From contig JABDKS010000826.1 in the NCBI GenBank assembly GCA_013002105.1, forward strand, positions 1 through 5,503: 5,503 nt of DNA, in the 5' to 3' direction. The notes beneath the pieces were generated by a model that ran no database searches, was not told the origin of the DNA, and saw only the letters and a list, made by a program, of their open reading frames with translations. Origin of the DNA: Pirellulaceae bacterium (GTDB lineage Bacteria; Planctomycetota; Planctomycetia; Pirellulales; Pirellulaceae). The number at the start of each line of letters is the position of its first letter. The first letter of the stretch is position 1. Made by a program: the position numbers and the translations under genes. Positions 1 to 4,250 of this stretch are shown piece after piece.

Positions 1-269
1 TGTCCGGGTGGGGTATCGGCCAGCATGCCCAGGATCGCCAAGTTGTTTGACTCGGTCCCGCCACCGGTGAAAACCATCTCGAACGATTCGCAGCCGGCGA
101 GCATTGCCAGTCCGTCACGGGCGTGTTCCAAGGCTTCGCTGATCGCTTGCGCGTGGGCGTGTTCCTGGCCCGGCAGCATGAAATGCGTGGACCAAAACGG
201 CGACATCGCTTCGAGCACCGACGGTGCAAGTGGCGTTGTACGGTTGAAGTCCAGGTAGATGACAGACAC
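1..269 (-). CDS. Cysteine desulfurase-like class V aminotransferase, N-terminal part (runs off left edge)
   Basis: The 89 visible codons match the N-terminus of NifS/IscS-type PLP enzymes, which take sulfur from cysteine for Fe-S cluster or thio-cofactor synthesis in the cytoplasm. Visible landmarks are IYLDFNRTTPLAPSVLEAM (residues 4-22, family form LDxNATTPxxPxVLEAM) and VFTGGGTESNNLAILG (66-81, family form FTSGGTExNNLAI), whose Gly-Gly-Thr helps hold the PLP phosphate. I chose the GTG at 269 because it gives the usual very short lead before YLD; no ATG or GTG lies between it and the in-frame stop at 348-350. No clear ribosome binding site precedes it. Divergent points are F-N-R in place of N/H-N-A and MLPGQEHAH where the family usually has GNPSSxH. 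The PLP lysine and catalytic cysteine lie outside the window, so desulfurase activity itself is not shown; another class V aminotransferase remains possible. Confidence 0.85.
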   Translation of the reverse strand, partial: MSVIYLDFNRTTPLAPSVLEAMSPFWSTHFMLPGQEHAHAQAISEALEHARDGLAMLAGCESFEMVFTGGGTESNNLAILGMLADTPPG

Positions 270-382
270 GATCAGCGCAGGTAGAGGAGCCGGGCAATCG
301 CCGGGTGAAGCACGCTTTGACGGTAGGTGGTCACTTATGACACGTGATCAGCTATCAACGCAAAGTCGTCCGAATAAGGGCG

Positions 383-404
383 TCACACTTCGTACGAAGT
401 GTGA
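383..404. promoter_or_regulatory. Perfect 22-bp palindrome, candidate operator
   Basis: The half-site TCACACTTCGT at 383-393 is followed directly by its exact reverse complement at 394-404, with no mismatch and no spacer. It lies 114 bp upstream of the aminotransferase GTG and 350 bp upstream of the DUF1559 ATG. Uninterrupted symmetry of this length suits a homodimeric or tetrameric regulator such as TetR, GntR or LacI type; the family cannot be told from the site. The arm order (TCACA outside, TGTGA at the far end) is the reverse of a CRP site. It is followed by TTTTCT on the plus strand, so an intrinsic terminator is the alternative reading, but no plus-strand gene upstream needs one. Confidence 0.55.
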
Positions 405-587
405 TTTTCTACAAATCGTAGGTGATTCATAGGTGTCGCGAAGATGAAACACTATGACAAATCGACCGAGTCGTATTGACTAGGATAGTCCCAAAACACG
501 GGCGTTCACGCTGATTATGGTGCCCCGCTGTTTGTTTAGCGCGGATTGTCGACCGGAAAGCAGCGTTCAGGGTCGTAATTGCGGCGT

Positions 588-616
588 TTGCACTTTCGCA
601 GAACTGTCGTGATAAT
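588..616 (+). promoter_or_regulatory. Possible sigma70-type promoter for the DUF1559 gene
   Basis: TTGCAC (588-593) and GATAAT (611-616) are separated by exactly 17 bp. The -10 matches TATAAT at five of six positions, while the -35 matches TTGACA at only three of six. Transcription would begin near 623 and leave a leader of about 130 nt before the ATG at 754. This is consensus matching by eye; planctomycete promoters are poorly conserved, so it is tentative. Confidence 0.3.
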
Positions 617-738
617 AGAATCGCACAGATCTAGCTGGGGACCCTTAGCCACCGGTCAATTGAAATTGCGAATGCCGATCTCAATCGCGGATGGGCCGGT
701 CAGTCATCAGTGCTCATTCCTCACTCTCTTCTCTCACT

Positions 739-742
739 GGAG
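739..742 (+). promoter_or_regulatory. Possible Shine-Dalgarno for the DUF1559 gene
   Basis: GGAG lies 11 nt before the ATG at 754, a slightly long but workable spacing. It supports that ATG over the in-frame upstream ATG at 691, which would add 21 residues ahead of the prepilin-type leader. Confidence 0.4.
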
Positions 743-753
743 CGCGGTCACAG

Positions 754-1956
754 ATGAAAATCAAACCTAGGGGCTTTACGCTCGTTGAATTGCTGGTGGT
801 GATTGCCATCATCGGCATCCTTATCGGTCTATTGCTGCCCGCGATTGGCGGTGCACTGGAGCGTTCACGATCAACGCAGTGTTCCAATAATGTTCGCACG
901 CTGGCTCAGGGCACGGTCAACTACGTCACAACCAAAGGTCATTTCCCCGGCTACGTTCAAAAGTACGGCAATTTTGCCGGCGGTAGTGATCCCGGTGATC
1001 CAGGTAGCTTCAGCGGTGCTGTGCCTGCTCACGCCAAGGTGGGCGGGTACGGCGTAGCGATTTTGCCGTACATCGATCAATTGGCGACATACGAGCGCTG
1101 GACCGAAGATCGTTACCCGGTGATTACCGATGGTGCCGGCGACTATCCCGGTTCGCTTGATTTATCCGGGAGCGGATTCCATCCGTTGGCGGCGCCGAAT
1201 ATCGCGACGTTTCAGTGCGCGAGTAACGCTGCGGAAAACGGATCGACCGGGGCGAATAGTTACGTCAGTAACAACGGGATGTCGCACATGCGTGTCGTTG
1301 GGGGTGTACCAGAACAAATCATCGCGTTTGATACCGCTCAATCGCCATCCAATGGTGTTTTCAACGCAAAGTACGTTGGCGTAGGCGGTGCTGCGGACTA
1401 CTCGGCAGGTGACAAAGTGACAATGGAATCGCTCAAGGATGGTCTTAGCGGCACGATTTTGTTCGCCGAGAATGTTCAAGCACTGCCGTGGTATCGACCG
1501 GGATTCTTGCACGGTGCACACGCAACGGATCCGGCACTGACGAATGTAAACGCAGCCGGCGAACTTTCGTTGACGACCGAACTGATGCTCTCGCGTTTTA
1601 TCAACGGATTCGTCTGGCACTACGAAGACAAGGACAACGCGAGTATGCCGAACACACCGGCTCCGTTTAATAAAGTTTGTTTGCAGGTCGATCCAGTTCA
1701 CAAGATCAATAGCGGCGGTCGTGCAGGAACCGATTCGCTGATTGCGTTACGCATGAACGGCACGACTTCGATCAATTTGGCACGTCCCTCTTCGTTTCAT
1801 TACAACGCGATCAATTGCAGCTTTGCTGATGGTTCGACGCGAGTGATCACCGATTCGATTGATTATCGTGTCTATCAGGCAATGATGACGCCGCGTGGAA
1901 AGACCAGCAACGTACCGTTTCGCGAGTACGTGTTGACCGATGAACTCGGCCAGTAA
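754..1956 (+). CDS. DUF1559 domain protein with prepilin-type N-terminal cleavage/methylation signal and H-X9-DG motif
   Basis: This 400-aa protein has the standard DUF1559 (SBP_bac_10) layout. Residues 1-6 (MKIKPR) form a short basic leader followed by the type IV prepilin motif G-FTLVE, predicting cleavage after G7 with the conserved glutamate at mature position 5. Residues 8-31 are one hydrophobic helix. C43-SNNVRTL corresponds to the family's CxNNLRQ segment. F153-QCASN and SLKDGLSGTILFAEN (226-240) are later family landmarks. Near the C-terminus H349 is followed by nine residues and D359-G360, the H-X9-DG motif, then STRVITDSID. Mature protein should be anchored at the inner membrane or in a pseudopilus-like fibre with the bulk outside the cytoplasm. 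The family's biochemical role is unknown, and genomes of this phylum often carry dozens of copies. The gene appears monocistronic: a strong terminator starts 45 bp after the stop. Confidence 0.95.
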   Translation: MKIKPRGFTLVELLVVIAIIGILIGLLLPAIGGALERSRSTQCSNNVRTLAQGTVNYVTTKGHFPGYVQKYGNFAGGSDPGDPGSFSGAVPAHAKVGGYGVAILPYIDQLATYERWTEDRYPVITDGAGDYPGSLDLSGSGFHPLAAPNIATFQCASNAAENGSTGANSYVSNNGMSHMRVVGGVPEQIIAFDTAQSPSNGVFNAKYVGVGGAADYSAGDKVTMESLKDGLSGTILFAENVQALPWYRPGFLHGAHATDPALTNVNAAGELSLTTELMLSRFINGFVWHYEDKDNASMPNTPAPFNKVCLQVDPVHKINSGGRAGTDSLIALRMNGTTSINLARPSSFHYNAINCSFADGSTRVITDSIDYRVYQAMMTPRGKTSNVPFREYVLTDELGQ

Positions 1957-2001
1957 TCGTTGGTAGGATCCAGCCATTCATTAAGTAGCGTGACAATCAA
2001 G

Positions 2002-2037
2002 AACCGGGCCGCGACTCAAGTCGCGACCCGGTTTTTT
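2002..2037 (+). terminator. Intrinsic (Rho-independent) terminator of the DUF1559 gene
   Basis: A GC-rich hairpin pairs AACCGGG (2002-2008) with CCCGGTT (2027-2033) and CGCGACT (2010-2016) with AGTCGCG (2019-2025), broken only by a C-A mismatch (2009/2026). The T run continues to 2037 and is followed by ATT. It starts 45 bp after the DUF1559 stop. The minus-strand side lacks a comparable T tract, so it should act mainly in the plus direction. Confidence 0.92.
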
Positions 2038-2076
2038 ATTGCGCGTGTCTCGAGCTGGACAGCGGCACTTTTCATG

Positions 2077-2136
2077 AGCCGATGGGCCATAGCCCCGGTT
2101 GTCTTCGCACGCAACCGCGGCTATCGCCGTGCGGCT
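2077..2136. repeat. REP-like imperfect inverted repeat
   Basis: Two 25-nt arms, 2077-2101 and 2112-2136, are reverse complements at 20 of 25 positions and flank a 10-nt loop. The best-conserved core is CCGGTTG facing CAACCG plus ATAGCC facing GGCTAT. The element sits about 40 bp beyond the terminator, a common location for REP-type palindromes. From memory, similar GGGGCTA/TAGCCCC palindromes recur between genes in Rhodopirellula-like genomes. Only one copy is in this window, so repetition is not shown here. Confidence 0.6.
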
Positions 2137-2140
2137 ATCG

Positions 2141-2168
2141 GGACTGGAAAACACAGCGTTTTGAGTCC
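2141..2168. repeat. Small two-part hairpin next to the REP-like element
   Basis: GGACT (2141-2145) pairs with AGTCC (2164-2168), and inside it AAAAC (2148-2152) pairs with GTTTT (2158-2162), leaving a 5-nt loop ACAGC and a small 2x1 internal loop. It starts 4 nt after the REP-like repeat and may be part of the same unit. No T tract follows, so it is not a standard terminator. Confidence 0.4.
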
Positions 2169-2438
2169 AACGTGGCGCGCGTGTCCGGCCAGGCTGCATC
2201 GATCGTCACCTGTCACGTGGTTTGGTCGGGCCCTTTCCAACCGGCCGCCGATGCGCCATTAGCCGTTGGGACCGAGCCGTCGACGACGCGATCTTTTGTT
2301 GGTCCAACCGGTTCGGCCTTCGAGGACCTTGGCGATTGTGACGGTTGGCCTTATCGCACATGCGTGGTCGCAAACTTCGTTGACTTTACCGGTCAATCGC
2401 TTCAGTAAAACTCTGACGTCGGCCGATCTCCTCAGTGT

Positions 2439-2529
2439 GGCGACAGGAGTGCCGGTGCCAACGAATCCCTCCCCCTGCTGAAACATCCCTCCCGTTCAGT
2501 TGATTCGTATGTGCACCCTTCCTGTCGCC
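2439..2529. repeat. Long nested stem-loop (27 bp in four coaxial segments)
   Basis: Four pairs of complementary segments nest in order: GGCGACAGGA (2439-2448) with TCCTGTCGCC (2520-2529), GGTGC (2454-2458) with GCACC (2513-2517), ACGAATC (2461-2467) with GATTCGT (2502-2508), and CTGAA (2478-2482) with TTCAG (2495-2499). Small asymmetric internal loops separate them and a 12-nt loop caps the top. The consistent nesting suggests a real fold, as an untranslated RNA, a small RNA or a decayed palindromic element. Strand and transcription are unknown, and no known RNA family was recognised. Confidence 0.45.
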
Positions 2530-2595
2530 GACGGTTGCTGGGCGCAAACTTGACGTGCCAGTGATGTTGCAGGAACTACCCATGAAGGGCGTTCA

Positions 2596-2634
2596 TTTCG
2601 GCAAGGATAGCCGCCGAATCCTAACTTGCCGAAA
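2596..2634. promoter_or_regulatory. Inverted repeat just upstream of the GAF/SpoIIE-like gene
   Basis: TTTCGGCAAG (2596-2605) is the exact reverse complement of CTTGCCGAAA (2625-2634), and GAT/ATC (2606-2608 with 2618-2620) extends the stem inside, past a 4-nt bulge. It ends 8 nt before the GTG at 2643, where one would expect a ribosome binding site. It could be an operator or a leader hairpin controlling translation. A weak TTGACG at 2550-2555 with a poor -10 lies upstream. It is not a terminator because no T tract follows. Confidence 0.5.
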
Positions 2635-2642
2635 ACAATTGC

Positions 2643-4154
2643 GTGACTAAAACGATCCCAAACTACCTTCGGGTTCACCGCGGGCCGGGCCTGAGTGCTC
2701 CCGTGGAAACGAAGCGGAGCCACGAAACCGTTGAGAATTTCTGGCAGGCCTACACTGATGTGACCGGATGGCGGGTCGATGAAGGTAGCCCGCAAAAGAA
2801 AGCCAAGTGTAAGTTGCTGCCAGCCGTCGGGATGGACCTGATGAGCGGTATGGAGCAACATCAGGAAACTCCTACGGTAGCCAAAAGCTCGGCGCAGCGA
2901 CTGGCTGAATCGGCAGCCAGCCTCGCTGCACAGCTCGAAGAAACGCGACAAACTTTGCGACAGCAATCCGCCGAGTTGTCGGCTCGGGCTGCGATCGTAA
3001 ACGAAAACGCTCGCGGCGAACTGGCCACATCCGTGGAGGCGTCGTTGCAAAATGCTGCCGCGGCCTGCCAGTGCGATTCGGCGGCGATGTACCTGTTGGA
3101 CAACGATACCCAGTTTTTGACAATTCGCAGTACCTATGCGTTGCCACCCACGCGGATGTCGGCGCCACAGCGGGAATTAAGAGGTAGCCGAGGTGACTTA
3201 GAAGCAATGATACAAGGCGTCGTCGTGATGAACGACCTAAACGCCACTCTGGGCGAAACTTATTGCAGTCCCGAGCCGGCCGGTAGCGCGATCTGCGCTG
3301 CGATCATGAACGCTGGCGTCCCCATTGGAACACTCTGGCTGTACGCAGACGAACCCAGCGATTTTCAAGAATCGCAGATTGCGGCTGCTAAATTAGCCGC
3401 ATCAGAACTCGCGCTGCGACTTCAGTGCGCCGCGACGTCAGGAACGCCAAAATCAAAACCCGACCATGACGCCACGTCACAACTTGCCACTTGGCAATTC
3501 GCAGGTTTGCCGATTGGCACCCAACTCGCCCCGGGCTGGCGCGTTGACGGCATGATCGAGTCGCCTCGATCGTGGGCGACCGGATGGCACACCTGGGATG
3601 TATTGCCCGATGGAACATTGATGCTGGCGATTGCCGAAGCGGACGATCACACGATCGCCGGAGCGATGACGGCAACGGTCGCACGTGCGGCGCTGACAGC
3701 GCACACCGGTTATCGACATTCACCACAGCAACTGTTGCAGCGCGTCAGCGACACGCTTTGGCAATCCAGCACGATGGATCAGTTGACATCGCTGCTATAC
3801 GCGAGGATCGATCCCGAAACGGGCGAAGGCGAATTGGCAGCGGCTGGCAGCATGACCGCCATGATCGCGAGTCGTTATGGATATCGACCATTGATCGAAG
3901 GCAACCAGATTCCGCTTGCCAGTCGTATCGACATGAAAGCCTCCGCATCGACCTTCCGAATGATGGCTGGCGAAGTTTTTCTGTCGCACAGTCGAGGACT
4001 GGCCTCAGACGGCATCAGTCAAATGCTATTGGGCAATCATCTGAGCGAAGCGATGCGAAATAGCGATTCGTGTCCACTGGCATCGATTCGCAGATCATTG
4101 ACCGAGATACCGATGAAACACGAACGCGGTGCGGTCACAATCTTGCGTCAGTAA
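2643..4154 (+). CDS. GAF-like sensor protein with degenerate SpoIIE/PP2C-type phosphatase domain
   Basis: This 503-aa protein has no signal peptide or membrane segment and is probably cytoplasmic. Residues 1-80 match nothing I recognise but contain an aromatic stretch, FWQAYTDVTGWRVD (33-46). Residues 81-118 are Ala/Leu/Gln/Glu-rich and look like a coiled coil. Residues 125-262 resemble a GAF domain, a small-molecule or redox sensor fold (SAAMYLLDND at 146-155, GVPIGTLWLYAD at 225-236). Residues 297-502 follow the SpoIIE/RsbU PP2C order: GWHTWDVLPDGTLMLAIAEADDH (split here as GWHTWDV 314-320 and IAEADDH 330-336), SPQQLLQRVSDTLW (360-373), LTSLLYARIDPETGEG (381-396), FLSHSRGL (446-453) and the terminal GAVTILR (496-502). 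Active members dephosphorylate anti-anti-sigma or similar proteins using aspartate-bound Mn/Mg, but here those aspartates appear lost. GTG 2643 is the first start after the in-frame TAA at 2622-2624; no Shine-Dalgarno is visible. The gene stands alone and converges on the helicase gene. Confidence 0.85.
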   Translation: MTKTIPNYLRVHRGPGLSAPVETKRSHETVENFWQAYTDVTGWRVDEGSPQKKAKCKLLPAVGMDLMSGMEQHQETPTVAKSSAQRLAESAASLAAQLEETRQTLRQQSAELSARAAIVNENARGELATSVEASLQNAAAACQCDSAAMYLLDNDTQFLTIRSTYALPPTRMSAPQRELRGSRGDLEAMIQGVVVMNDLNATLGETYCSPEPAGSAICAAIMNAGVPIGTLWLYADEPSDFQESQIAAAKLAASELALRLQCAATSGTPKSKPDHDATSQLATWQFAGLPIGTQLAPGWRVDGMIESPRSWATGWHTWDVLPDGTLMLAIAEADDHTIAGAMTATVARAALTAHTGYRHSPQQLLQRVSDTLWQSSTMDQLTSLLYARIDPETGEGELAAAGSMTAMIASRYGYRPLIEGNQIPLASRIDMKASASTFRMMAGEVFLSHSRGLASDGISQMLLGNHLSEAMRNSDSCPLASIRRSLTEIPMKHERGAVTILRQ

Positions 4155-4250
4155 CCGATTTTATCGCATCGTGATCCATTGAATGGCACGGCCGTGACGG
4201 TGTCGTTGACTGAGCGTCCCAACGCAACACTCATGGGTGCGACAGCGGTG
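4155..4250. other. Short convergent spacer without a clear terminator
   Basis: These 96 bp separate two convergent genes. Small dyads are present, such as CCATTGAATGG and CACGGCCGTG, but none is followed by a T tract on either strand, so no intrinsic terminator can be named. Termination may be Rho-dependent or lie in the ends of the genes. Confidence 0.5.

Larger units (their letters stand above)
270..753. other. Divergent intergenic spacer between the aminotransferase and DUF1559 genes
   Basis: This 484-bp spacer separates two divergently transcribed genes and must hold both promoters. It contains a perfect 22-bp palindrome (383-404) and a possible plus-strand promoter (588-616), annotated separately. 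I see no tRNA, riboswitch or credible small gene. Short frames that cross it, such as a 63-codon frame from 579, have no recognisable protein character, and that one runs into the DUF1559 gene in another frame. No convincing minus-strand promoter for the aminotransferase could be picked out by eye. Confidence 0.7.
1957..2642. other. Large intergenic region rich in inverted repeats
   Basis: About 690 bp separate the DUF1559 stop from the next GTG. After the terminator (2002-2037) there is no gene I can support. Overlapping open frames of 65 to 108 codons occur on both strands (for example plus 2082-2408, plus 2266-2481, minus 2259-2486), but they conflict with one another and show no known motif. 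The region instead carries a REP-like inverted repeat (2077-2136), a hairpin (2141-2168), a nested stem-loop (2439-2529) and a stem-loop just before the next gene (2596-2634). No transposase fragment or terminal inverted repeats bounding the block were seen. Confidence 0.6.

Noticed and set aside
383..410. 22-bp palindrome plus TTTTCT read as an intrinsic terminator
   Set aside because: The T tract is short and interrupted, the loop would be only GTAC, and no plus-strand gene ends upstream within the window. An operator is favoured, though not proven.
476..504. TTGACT at 476-481 as a -35 box
   Set aside because: At 17-bp spacing the -10 position reads CGGGCG, with no resemblance to TATAAT.
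1162..1701. 179-codon open frame on the minus strand
   Set aside because: It lies wholly inside the DUF1559 gene in antisense, has no recognisable motif, and the plus-strand reading is a certain family match.
2496..3050. 184-codon open frame on the minus strand
   Set aside because: It overlaps the GAF/SpoIIE-like gene in antisense and its product has no family character; the plus-strand reading shows coherent domains.
3572..4063. 163-codon plus-strand open frame in another frame of the phosphatase-like gene
   Set aside because: Its composition is Arg/Asp/Ser-rich, as expected from an out-of-frame reading of this gene. It is an overlap shadow, not evidence of a frameshift.
4170..4230. TGGCAC near 4183 as a sigma54 promoter element
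   Set aside because: No TTGCA-type -12 element follows at the required spacing, and it lies between convergent genes where no promoter is expected.
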